NCBI GenBank assembly: GCA_046541575.1
Contig: JBKHDA010000011.1
Location: 1-43,622, forward strand
Direction of reading: 5' to 3'
DNA from: Halanaerobium sp046541575
Lineage (GTDB): Bacteria; Bacillota; Halanaerobiia; Halanaerobiales; Halanaerobiaceae
DNA length: 43,622 nt
Made by a program: the position numbers and the translations under genes. Position 1 is the first letter of the stretch. The number at the start of each line of letters is the position of its first letter. The notes beneath the pieces are model-generated. The model saw only the letters and a program-made list of their open reading frames with translations, searched no databases and had not been told where the DNA came from. Of the stretch, positions 33,107 through 40,356 are shown piece after piece.

Positions 33107-33135
33107 ATTATATCAATCTTTAGTGAAACTGTCAA
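33107..33135 (-). promoter_or_regulatory. Promoter of the peptide-use operon
   Basis: Exact consensus on the minus strand: TTGACA-type box (33130-33135), 17-bp spacer, TATAAT (33107-33112), about 75 bp before the hydrolase ATG. Confidence 0.9.
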
Positions 33136-33164
33136 TTTTGAAAATTTGCTTAAATTAATTTATA

Positions 33165-33479
33165 TTACCCAATTATTTGTATAAAAATATCTATTTGTCC
33201 TCCACAAACCCAGCCAATTTCTGCAGCTTCCCTGCGGGTTAAAGTAAATTTCAATTTTTCGGATTTATTTTTTTGAATCAGCTCAAGGGCCTTTTCTATA
33301 ACTTTCTTCTCATCACTACCCCCACCAATACTGCCAAATGTTTCTCCACTTTCTGTAATCAGCATTTCGGTACCCGTATTTCTGGGAGAAGAACTTTTTG
33401 CCTGAATAATAAAGGCTCTAGCCAGCTTAATATTATCTTCTTTTAATTTAATTAGTTTTTCTAAAATCTCTTTCCTCAC
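33165..33479 (-). CDS. XdhC/CoxI N-terminal-domain protein
   Basis: 104 residues, equal to the N-terminal domain of XdhC-type proteins alone: ARAFIIQAKSSSPRNTGTEMLITESGETFGSIGGGSDEKKV (20-60) and GWVCGGQIDIFIQII at the end. GTG start that shares one base with the stop of the previous gene. XdhC proteins hold molybdenum cofactor, help its sulfuration and insert it into xanthine dehydrogenase-type enzymes. Here the two XdhC domains are separate genes in the order Rossmann part, then N-terminal part. Last gene of the Mo/W transcript. Confidence 0.85.
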   Translation of the reverse strand: MRKEILEKLIKLKEDNIKLARAFIIQAKSSSPRNTGTEMLITESGETFGSIGGGSDEKKVIEKALELIQKNKSEKLKFTLTRREAAEIGWVCGGQIDIFIQIIG

Positions 33480-34264
33480 TACCTATCCCTCCTGACAGCA
33501 ACAAGCTCTGCTGCAATCGCCACTGCTATCTCTGCCGGTGTTTCACTACCAATTTCAAGACCTATGGGAGAATGAACTTCTGATAATTTTTCTTCACTTA
33601 TCCCATCCTCACGCAGCTGATCATAAACGTTTTTAATCTTACGCGAGCTGCCGATCATACCTATATAAGCAGCCTCAGAATTAATTACATTCTTTAAAAC
33701 CTGATAATCATGCTGATGGCCTCTGGTTACAATTACTAAATAATCATTTTCGCTAATTAATACATTGCTGAAATAATCAATATAAGGTAAGAGCAGTAAC
33801 TGATCAGCTGTTGGAAATTTATCATAATTCAAAAACTCTTCTCGATCATCAATTACTGTAATATTAAAATCCATCAGACTGCAGATTTTGACCAGCGGCT
33901 CTGCAATATGCCCGGCACCAAAAACTGTTAAATGAGGTTGATCGACTACTGGTTCTAAGAAAAATTCAAGTTTATTATCCTGATCCAGTTCAATTTCTTT
34001 TAGCTGCGAGTCTGTATTTTTATTTTCTCCCAGAGACAGAACTTTATTTTTAAATTCTTGATTAAGAAAAAATTTCTCCAGCTCATTTTCCAGCTGTTCA
34101 GAAGAAAACTCAATTATTCCTTCATCATCAAATAAAAACATCTCCCCCAGCAGGCTCTGTGAAATTTCTTCACTTTCAATATCTGTTAATACTGCTGTCA
34201 GTATCTTTTTACTTCCCTGTAATTCTTTAAAGACTTTTTTGAAGAAATTTTCCATTTCTACCAC
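33479..34264 (-). CDS. XdhC-type Rossmann-domain protein
   Basis: 261 residues. Residues 1-105 are hydrophilic and only weakly conserved (perhaps a degenerate partner domain). Residues 108-261 are the XdhC Rossmann domain: HLTVFGAGHIAEPLVKIC (111-128), VIDDREEFLNYDKFP (137-151), DYLVIVTRGHQHDYQVLKNVI, IGMIGSSRKIKNVYDQL, HSPIGLEIGSETPAEIAVAIAAELVA. It should serve molybdenum hydroxylase maturation together with the small protein that follows. The start is uncertain: GTG at 34264 or ATG three codons later, both following GAGGGG. Lies 43 bp after the importer ATPase gene. Confidence 0.88.
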   Translation of the reverse strand: MVEMENFFKKVFKELQGSKKILTAVLTDIESEEISQSLLGEMFLFDDEGIIEFSSEQLENELEKFFLNQEFKNKVLSLGENKNTDSQLKEIELDQDNKLEFFLEPVVDQPHLTVFGAGHIAEPLVKICSLMDFNITVIDDREEFLNYDKFPTADQLLLLPYIDYFSNVLISENDYLVIVTRGHQHDYQVLKNVINSEAAYIGMIGSSRKIKNVYDQLREDGISEEKLSEVHSPIGLEIGSETPAEIAVAIAAELVAVRRDR

Positions 34265-34307
34265 ATCCCCTCATCTTAAATATTTAAGAGCATTATCTAA
34301 TATAAAA

Positions 34308-35087
34308 TTATGCTTCCTGTTTTAATAATCTGCTGTTCTGAAAAGCCAGAGAAAATATAGAGCTATCTTTGTTAATCTCAATCTCATAAGCTCTGCTTAA
34401 ATTTTCGGCGGTCATAACTTCTTTGACCGGTCCGGATGCTATTATTTTACCAGCTTTAAGAATAACCACCCGATCTGAATACTGATAGGCCAGATTAGGG
34501 TCATGCAGGGCTGTTATAATTATTTTATCCTTTAGGCTGAGATCCTTCATGATTTTTAAAATCAAATGAGTATTTTTAAAATCAAGATGAGAATTCGGCT
34601 CATCCAAAAACAAAATACTGCTTTTCTGCATCACTGCCCTTGCTATTAAAACCAGCTGTCTTTCTCCACCGGAAATTTTGTTAAAACTTTTATTTTTAAG
34701 TTCCAGTATTTCTAATTCTGCCAGAATTTCTTCTGCCCTTTGATAGGCAGCAGCTCCAGGCTGCTCGGCAAAAGTCAGCCACGGATTAATTCCCATTAAA
34801 ACCATATCCAGAACCTGATAGTCAAATATATTTTTGCTTTCCTGAGGCACTACGGCTATTTTTCGGGCAATTTCTTTTTTATTCATCTTTTTTATATTTT
34901 CTCCATCAAGCAGTATTTTTCCTGCATCAGGAGTCAATAATCCCTGCATACACTGAAAAAAAGTTGTTTTACCAGAACCATTAGCACCCAGAATTGAAAC
35001 AAATTCTCCCTTTTCTGCCCGGAAGTTAATATTTTGAAGTACTTTTTGATCTGGATACGAAAAATTTAGATTTTTACTTTTTAACAT
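34308..35087 (-). CDS. ABC transporter ATP-binding protein, molybdate/tungstate (MolC-like)
   Basis: 259 residues from the ATG whose first base overlaps the permease stop (TGATG); a GTG three codons upstream is also in frame. Walker A GANGSGKTTFF near 35-45, signature ISGGERQ near 138, Walker B SSILFLDEPNSHLDF and switch His in ALHDPNLA. FecE-type ATPase. The surrounding ModE-like and XdhC-like genes make molybdate or tungstate the likely cargo, as in the MolBCA system of Haemophilus influenzae, which is also FecCD-type. Confidence 0.85.
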   Translation of the reverse strand: MLKSKNLNFSYPDQKVLQNINFRAEKGEFVSILGANGSGKTTFFQCMQGLLTPDAGKILLDGENIKKMNKKEIARKIAVVPQESKNIFDYQVLDMVLMGINPWLTFAEQPGAAAYQRAEEILAELEILELKNKSFNKISGGERQLVLIARAVMQKSSILFLDEPNSHLDFKNTHLILKIMKDLSLKDKIIITALHDPNLAYQYSDRVVILKAGKIIASGPVKEVMTAENLSRAYEIEINKDSSIFSLAFQNSRLLKQEA

Positions 35088-36109
35088 CAACTCCACCCAC
35101 TTTCTTTTTTTGTAATTAATAAATAAGCAAAAAACGGAGCTCCGATCAAAGCAGTAATAATGCTGATTGGAATTTCAGCTCCACTTAAGGTTCTTGCTAG
35201 ATTATCCATCAGCAGCAGAGAAAAACCTCCTAAAAGAGCTGAAGCAGGCAGATAATATTTATATTTGCTGCCAACTATAAATCTAGCAATATGTGGTATT
35301 ACCAGACCAATCCAGCTTACCTGGCCTGCAGCTGCAGTTGCGGCTGCTACCATAACCGTAGAAAACGCAACAACTATCAGCTTTATTTTTTCAGTATCTA
35401 CACCCAGGGCTGCTGCTTCTTTTTCCCCTAAAGAAAAAATATTGAGCTGCCAGCGCAAAAACAAAATTACTGTCAGGGAAATAAAAACCACAGGTAAAAG
35501 CAGATAAAATTCCTGCCAGCCGCTGCGGGAAAAGCCTCCCATTAGATAAAAAACTATACCGGGTAAATTCTGCATCGGATCTGCCAGATATTTTAAAAGT
35601 GAAATCAGAGCATTAGCCAGAGAAGAAACTACTATTCCTGCCAGAACCATAAACATAGTATTTTTTCCTCCTGCCAGCTGACTGAGCCAGTAAGTTAAAG
35701 CTACTGCAGCTGTACCGGTAATAAAAGCAATTAAATAAACATAAATTATTGAGCCGCTGCTGTATAAAAGACCGAGAGCTACTCCCAGACCCGCACCTGC
35801 AGAAACACCAAGTATATCAGGGGAAACAAGGGGATTACGAAATATGTTCTGATAGGCTGCTCCACTGATTGAAAGTGCAGATCCCACCAGCACCACGGTT
35901 AAAATTCTGGGTAATCTGATATAATAAAGCACAGACCAGGCCGGAATATCTTTAACCGCCTCCTGGCCTCCACTCAAAAGCTCAGATAAAATCAAGCTGA
36001 AATCGGCCAGACCTAAGTCATAATTTCCAATAAAAATTGATATAAAAATTAAAGCTAGAAGCAGCAGCCCGGTTATAAATATTTTCTCAGCAGCAGCTAT
36101 TCTGGTCAT
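35087..36109 (-). CDS. FecCD-family permease, molybdate/tungstate (MolB-like)
   Basis: 340 residues and about ten helices: RLPRILTVVLVGSALSISGAAYQNIFRNPLVSPDILGVSAGAGLG (66-110), LGVDTEKIKLIVVAFST near 234 and GLVIPHIARFIVGSKYKYYLPAS near 266. Close in family to the nickel-type permease at 11.3-12.4 kb but clearly different in sequence and paired with different neighbours. Starts 3 bp after the binding-protein stop and ends in a one-base overlap with the ATPase gene, so the three are strictly coupled. Confidence 0.87.
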   Translation of the reverse strand: MTRIAAAEKIFITGLLLLALIFISIFIGNYDLGLADFSLILSELLSGGQEAVKDIPAWSVLYYIRLPRILTVVLVGSALSISGAAYQNIFRNPLVSPDILGVSAGAGLGVALGLLYSSGSIIYVYLIAFITGTAAVALTYWLSQLAGGKNTMFMVLAGIVVSSLANALISLLKYLADPMQNLPGIVFYLMGGFSRSGWQEFYLLLPVVFISLTVILFLRWQLNIFSLGEKEAAALGVDTEKIKLIVVAFSTVMVAAATAAAGQVSWIGLVIPHIARFIVGSKYKYYLPASALLGGFSLLLMDNLARTLSGAEIPISIITALIGAPFFAYLLITKKESGWS

Positions 36110-36112
36110 TGA

Positions 36113-37144
36113 CTAAAACTCTCCTCCCAATTCTTCAAATGTCTTACCATATAGAATCTGATAAAAATCATTTACCTCTTTTTGATAATTTAAATTTTCA
36201 TATTCTTCGGGATAGGCTTTTTGAGCCAGCCACAGCTGAGCAATAAAACTGGAGGGAGACGGGAAATCCCAGGGCTCTAATTTTGAAGGCACCCGATAAA
36301 GTTCATTATTTTTAAAAGCAGTTAGATTCTGATATTTATTCTCTTGAGCCAGCTTATCTAAATCACTATTAAAATACTGTGAAACTACTACGAGCTGTGG
36401 TTTCCATTCTAAAATATTTTCTGCTGATACTGTAACAAAACCTGATTTCAACTCAGCTGCTGGATTAATTCCTCCTGCATTTTCAATCAAAGCAGTCTGC
36501 ATCATGTCTTTTCCTACAGAATCTGTAAACTCTGAGTTGGCAAAATATATTTTTTTCTTTTCCGATTCTGGCAGATCAGCCGTTCTTTCTGTCAGTTTAT
36601 CAACTCTACTATAAGCTGAGAGCACTTCTGCTGCTTTTTCTTCTTTATTTAAGACTTTTCCTAAAAGTTTAGTTGTTTCTCTAATTTGAGATAAACTTTC
36701 GGGTTTAATTATTAAAGCAGCAATTCCCTGTTCCTCTAATTTCTCTGCTGTTTCAACTGCATCTCTATGAGGATACAGTATTACCAGATCTGGATTTGTA
36801 CTGATAGTGGTTTCCAGATTAATTCCATTTCGCTTGGAACCTACCTGCGGCAGCTCTGCCAGTTCCGGCTCTAAATTGACAAATAAAGGCTGCTTATCAG
36901 TTTTGACAGAAACACCAACCAGCTTATCTCCCGCATTTAAGGCCAGTACAAACTGGGTTGCCGACTTATATGTAGTCACAACTCTATCTACTTTATCCGG
37001 AACAGTTATTTGTCTATCCATCATATCAGTAAAATTACGGCCTGCTTCTGCTCTCAAAACCGGAACTAAAAGCAGAAACAGGCTCAGAGTTATGATCCAA
37101 AAATTCCCTGCAAAAATTTTTTTGACTTTCTTTCTCTTTAACAT
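36113..37144 (-). CDS. Molybdate/tungstate-binding protein (MolA-like)
   Basis: 343 residues from the ATG at 37142-37144 (a TTG precedes it directly). Basic N-terminus and a membrane segment WIITLSLFLLLVPVLRAEAG form the export signal. Helical-backbone binding fold: FTDMMDRQITVPDKVDRVVTTYKSATQFVLALNAG (39-73), TISTNPDLVILYPHRDAVE near 112, WKPQLVVVSQYF near 254 and KLEPWDFPSPSSFIAQLWLAQKAYPEEY near 292. The last resembles the MolA subgroup of class III binding proteins. A ModE-like box overlaps its leader, which supports oxyanion specificity. First gene of the molABC-xdhC transcript. Confidence 0.83.
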   Translation of the reverse strand: MLKRKKVKKIFAGNFWIITLSLFLLLVPVLRAEAGRNFTDMMDRQITVPDKVDRVVTTYKSATQFVLALNAGDKLVGVSVKTDKQPLFVNLEPELAELPQVGSKRNGINLETTISTNPDLVILYPHRDAVETAEKLEEQGIAALIIKPESLSQIRETTKLLGKVLNKEEKAAEVLSAYSRVDKLTERTADLPESEKKKIYFANSEFTDSVGKDMMQTALIENAGGINPAAELKSGFVTVSAENILEWKPQLVVVSQYFNSDLDKLAQENKYQNLTAFKNNELYRVPSKLEPWDFPSPSSFIAQLWLAQKAYPEEYENLNYQKEVNDFYQILYGKTFEELGGEF

Positions 37145-37160
37145 CAAACCACTCCTTTTC

Positions 37161-37184
37161 CGTTATGTTTAACCTCATATAACG
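37161..37184. promoter_or_regulatory. ModE-type operator in front of the molABC genes
   Basis: CGTTATG (37161-37167), 8 bp, CATATAACG (37176-37184). Half-sites of the form CGTTAT...ATAACG are the hallmark of ModE boxes. It lies between overlapping TATAAT boxes (just upstream on the minus strand) and the ribosome site, so bound regulator would block transcription. The ModE-like regulator is encoded directly upstream. Confidence 0.78.
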
Positions 37185-37242
37185 ATTATATTATAACACA
37201 AAAATTGAATTAATTCAGAGATAATTTTATACTTTCAATAAA

Positions 37243-37596
37243 CTATTTTTTTAACCTCTGTTTAAACTCCTGATCAAAATATTTCTCTTCTAATTCTGAA
37301 AGACATTTAACAGCTTCTTTTCTGAATTCGGAAAAGTTTTCAGTTAAAAATCTGCCCTTAACAGTCAGTTCTGATCCCCCACCACTGCTGCCACCAACCT
37401 TTTTATCCAGCAATTTAAAACCGAGTCTTTTTTCCAGCTTTTTAATCAATTTCCAGGCCTGGCTGTAAGACATATTTATTTCAGCAGCTGCCTGACGTAA
37501 TGAGCCTAGCTGATCAACAAGTTCTAAAATTTGACAGGGACCATCACCAAAAAGCCGCTCATCTTCTTCCAGCCACAATTTATAATTTAAGCGCAT
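37243..37596 (-). CDS. ModE-like molybdate/tungstate regulator, DNA-binding domain only
   Basis: 117 residues from the ATG with AAAGGAGAA upstream. A LysR-type winged helix as in the N-terminal domain of ModE: NYKLWLEEDERLFGDGPCQILELVDQLGSLRQAAAEINMSYSQAWKLIKKLEKRLGF (4-60), then KVGGSSGGGSELT, the typical wing text. The TOBE/Mop molybdate-binding domains of full ModE are missing; only a helical tail of about 30 residues (EKYFDQEFKQRLKK) remains. One-domain ModE forms are known in other bacteria; they either sense by other means or rely on partners. Lies upstream of the mol box it probably binds. Confidence 0.88.
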   Translation of the reverse strand: MRLNYKLWLEEDERLFGDGPCQILELVDQLGSLRQAAAEINMSYSQAWKLIKKLEKRLGFKLLDKKVGGSSGGGSELTVKGRFLTENFSEFRKEAVKCLSELEEKYFDQEFKQRLKK

Positions 37597-37651
37597 TTTT
37601 TCTCCTTTCCGGAAATAACAATTCACTCCAGTTATATATCTTTATTTTTTT

Positions 37652-38278
37652 TTAAAGGCTAAAATTATTAGTTTTATACTTTTGATATTCTTCTTTAAAA
37701 TCTAAATCAACAGTAATCTCCGGATAAGAACAGGGATAATGACAAATTTTTTCAGGCATTAAAGCAAAAAGATTGCGCAGACCACCCTCACCTTCAAGTT
37801 TTAAAGCAATTTCTCTAAATTTATTTTCAATGATTACTGGATGCCCTTTCTCCCCCTGATATTCAGGTAGAAAAATTTCAGCCTCCAACTCCAGACACTT
37901 TTGGAAAAGACTTCTGTAAATATCCGGACCAATAAAGGGTTTATCAGCTAATGTAAAAAGTAGATATTGATTTTCGGCTCTCAGATCAGTTAAAGCTTTT
38001 TTGACTGAAGACATCATGCCCTGCTGATAATCATCATTTACTACAATTTTAATAATTCCTTTTTTTAACTCAGCCCTGTATTTACCTTTCAAATATTTTA
38101 TTACTCTCTCTCTTTCAGCTCCTACTACAATTTTCAGCTCTTCATCTACAATTTCTGCCGCCAGTAAATTATCAACTGTTTTTCCCAGTATTGTGTTCTG
38201 TTCTTTCCAATCCAGAAGCTGTTTTAATTCTCCCATTCTCTCTGCTTCACCGGCCGCCAGAATAACTGCTGTCAGCAT
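37652..38278 (-). CDS. MocA/MobA-like molybdopterin nucleotidyltransferase
   Basis: 208 residues. N-terminal AVILAAGEAERMGELKQLLDW (4-24) is the nucleotide-binding loop (LAAGxxxRMGxxK). YLLFTLADKPFIGPDIYRSLF near 105 carries the metal-binding Asp, and EKGHPVIIENKFREIALKLEGEGGLRNL near 148 is typical of MocA, which attaches CMP to molybdopterin for xanthine dehydrogenase-type enzymes. With the XdhC-like proteins it points to a molybdenum hydroxylase encoded outside the window. Starts 3 bp after the amylase stop; ModE-like gene follows 55 bp downstream. Confidence 0.88.
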   Translation of the reverse strand: MLTAVILAAGEAERMGELKQLLDWKEQNTILGKTVDNLLAAEIVDEELKIVVGAERERVIKYLKGKYRAELKKGIIKIVVNDDYQQGMMSSVKKALTDLRAENQYLLFTLADKPFIGPDIYRSLFQKCLELEAEIFLPEYQGEKGHPVIIENKFREIALKLEGEGGLRNLFALMPEKICHYPCSYPEITVDLDFKEEYQKYKTNNFSL

Positions 38279-38281
38279 TTT

Positions 38282-39712
38282 TTATTCTCCCACCTCGACC
38301 CAGATGGAAAAGCCCTTTTCAGCAGTTCCTTTTACTTTAAACTGACCATTAGCTTCACTATCAGTTTTTACCTTTTCTTCTATATTTCCTGTGTAATCAT
38401 AATACTCGGTATCGGCCTTACCTGAATTAACAGTCTTTTCGATAATATCTCCATTTTCATGTTTTGTTATCATCATTACCAGACCACTACCCGGATGATC
38501 CTGATCACCACTGCGGATATAGGAATAAGTATTTTCATCATTAGATTCACTCTCAAAGGCCTCACCATAGGCAAATTTTTTGCGGGCCTCAATTAAATTA
38601 TCAATTACCCCTTTTAAACCAAAATGGTGATAATCTTTCCAGAATACTTTTGGAACACCATCTTTACGCATTAAGATATAACAGTAAGCCTGAAACTTGC
38701 GCTGAGCAATGGCCTCTGTACCGTATTCATTTGCTTCATCTCTTTCTGTATCATGATTTTCAATAAATGTTATAGCTCGGCTTTTATAACCCTCTCTATT
38801 AACCAGCCCTTTTTCTCCCAACCAGCGCATATCCAGATTACCATGCATCAGTTCTATAAAACTTTCTCTTAGAGGGAAATCAAAGACATGTAATTTAGGA
38901 TGATCTATGGACTCTAAATAATCAACTAATCTATCAGTCTCATTAATCCAGGCTTCTCCAATATAAAACAAGTCTTTATCTGATGATTTATCTGTTTCTT
39001 CTATAAAATCATAAATCATAGAATTATCTATATGTTTGCTGGCATCAAAACGAAAACCATCAAATCCTATCTCATTAATTATCCACTTACCCCAGTTAAT
39101 TGTATCTTCTCGTATCTTCTGATTTTGATAATCCAGATTGGCACCCATCAAATAATCACTATCAAAGGAGTCATCCCATTCTTTTGTGTGAAAAAGCATT
39201 TCCCCGGCTTCTTTAGTTAATGCATTCCAGTCTGTACCATCAAAACAGCTCCAGTCCAGCTTTAAAGAACTGTATTTATCACCCCTGCCGGGAAAATTGA
39301 ATTTTGTCCAGACTTCTGCATCAGAGCAGTCTTTTAACTTGACCTTTTCTTTTTCATCAGCACCCATTCGGTGATCTAAAACAGCATCATATAATAATTT
39401 CAGGTCATATTTATGCAGTTCTTCTACTGCATTCAGCAGTTCTTCCTTTGTGCCATATTTTGTTCTTTGAGAACCTTTCTGCTCAAACTCTCCTAAATCC
39501 CAGAGATCATAGGTTCCATAACCAACATCGTCAACTCCACCCGCTCCTTTATTAGCTGGTGGAAACCAGAGCAGATCAAAGCCAGCATCATTTATTTCTT
39601 CTGCCCGCTCAGCTAAAAGCTGCCATAAATTAGCTTCCTCCGGATATTCTTCTGCATATTCGTCAGTATTCATTTCCCAATAAAAAGTTTGCAGTATAAC
39701 TGGATTCTCCAA
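38282..39712 (-). CDS. Cytoplasmic alpha-amylase, GH13
   Basis: 476 residues, no export signal. GH13 catalytic residues Asp223 (GFRFDASKHI), Glu253 (IGEAWI) and Asp321 (ENHDTE) are all present, as is region I (LYDAVLDHRMG near 108-118). The N-terminus QTFYWEMNTDE and the length agree with the intracellular AmyA/GH13_5 type that cleaves maltodextrins or glycogen to oligosaccharides. The start is TTG, 7 bp after AAGGGGG. The gene is followed 3 bp later by the MocA-like gene, so a starch enzyme leads a molybdenum transcript, which is odd. The acidic composition suits a salt-adapted cytoplasm. Confidence 0.93.
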   Translation of the reverse strand: MENPVILQTFYWEMNTDEYAEEYPEEANLWQLLAERAEEINDAGFDLLWFPPANKGAGGVDDVGYGTYDLWDLGEFEQKGSQRTKYGTKEELLNAVEELHKYDLKLLYDAVLDHRMGADEKEKVKLKDCSDAEVWTKFNFPGRGDKYSSLKLDWSCFDGTDWNALTKEAGEMLFHTKEWDDSFDSDYLMGANLDYQNQKIREDTINWGKWIINEIGFDGFRFDASKHIDNSMIYDFIEETDKSSDKDLFYIGEAWINETDRLVDYLESIDHPKLHVFDFPLRESFIELMHGNLDMRWLGEKGLVNREGYKSRAITFIENHDTERDEANEYGTEAIAQRKFQAYCYILMRKDGVPKVFWKDYHHFGLKGVIDNLIEARKKFAYGEAFESESNDENTYSYIRSGDQDHPGSGLVMMITKHENGDIIEKTVNSGKADTEYYDYTGNIEEKVKTDSEANGQFKVKGTAEKGFSIWVEVGE

Positions 39713-39857
39713 TGTAAGTCCCCCTTAAAATCAAATATTAACTCAAATACTTTAAATTTGAATAATCTAAAAATTATAAGCAAAATCTTCTTCATTATTT
39801 ATTATCTTATCATAAATTAAAGCTTTTTACATTAAATTTGCTCTAAAAAAGAAAAAA

Positions 39858-39873
39858 TCTCCTCTAAAGGAGA
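39858..39873 (-). terminator. Second, distal terminator after the cold shock gene
   Basis: TCTCCT-TTAG-AGGAGA on the minus strand, followed by TTTTTTCTTTTTT. It lies about 90 bp beyond the first terminator and could stop read-through or end a separate small RNA. Confidence 0.7.
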
Positions 39874-39959
39874 ATGAAAACAAATCACTATAATTTTTCG
39901 ATATAATTATATATAATCTGACAGGCTCACGGTGCATGTACGTTTACATAAAAGTAAAA

Positions 39960-39983
39960 CCCCGCCCAGAAGCCTGGACGGGG
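39960..39983 (-). terminator. Terminator of the cold shock gene
   Basis: Ten-bp GC-rich stem CCCCGTCCAG/CTGGGCGGGG (one G-U pair) with loop GCTT, followed by TTTTACTTTT on the minus strand, about 32 bp after the stop. Confidence 0.9.
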
Positions 39984-40014
39984 CAAGTTGTCTCAGTTTA
40001 TACAGTTTTAAACT

Positions 40015-40218
40015 CTATAACTTAACAACGTTTTCAGCTTGTGGACCACGGTCGCCTTCAACGATTTCGAATTCTACTTCTTGTTCGTCTTCTAGTGTCT
40101 TAAAACCTTCGTCCTCAATAGCTGAGAAGTGTACAAATACATCGTCACCATCTTCTCTTTCAATAAAACCATAACCTTTTTTCGCGTCAAACCATTTTAC
40201 TTTACCTGTGTAAATCAT
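40015..40218 (-). CDS. CspA-family cold shock protein
   Basis: 67 residues, one OB fold with RNP1 KGYGFIE (residues 14-20) and RNP2 VFVHFS (27-32): the RNA/ssDNA-binding aromatic face is complete. Ends GPQAENVVKL as in typical Csp. It acts as an RNA chaperone in the cytoplasm. A consensus promoter lies 73 bp upstream; the leader is short (about 65 nt) compared with the long leader of E. coli cspA. A three-codon reading frame (ATG AAT TAA) sits between AAGGGGG and the true start and may influence initiation. Confidence 0.96.
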   Translation of the reverse strand: MIYTGKVKWFDAKKGYGFIEREDGDDVFVHFSAIEDEGFKTLEDEQEVEFEIVEGDRGPQAENVVKL

Positions 40219-40290
40219 ATTAATTCATTCCCCCTTGGAATAAGTCTATATTTGGGGTTCGTTCAGTTAAAACTTCACCCATCAATCGTA

Positions 40291-40319
40291 ATTATAGCAT
40301 AAGAAAAAATTCATTTCAA
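40291..40319 (-). promoter_or_regulatory. Promoter of the cold shock gene
   Basis: Minus-strand TTGAAA (40314-40319), 17-bp spacer, TATAAT (40291-40296) with a TGC extension just before the -10 box. Confidence 0.85.
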
Positions 40320-40356
40320 GGGTTGATTTCAGCCATTTTTTGTTTTTAAATTTATC

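Larger units (their letters stand above)
39713..40014. other. Intergenic region between cold shock gene and amylase
   Basis: Contains two successive terminators for the cold shock gene (39960-39983 and 39858-39873), a short segment between them with CACGG...GTACGTTT text shared with the end of the 5'-nucleotidase gene, and an AT-rich amylase leader. A TATAAT box for the amylase can be seen near 39773-39778 but without a clear -35. Confidence 0.5.

Noticed and set aside
39932..40174. Plus-strand frame opposite the cold shock gene
   Set aside because: It covers the terminator and the reverse strand of a conserved OB-fold gene. The Ser-rich translation is typical of antisense frames.
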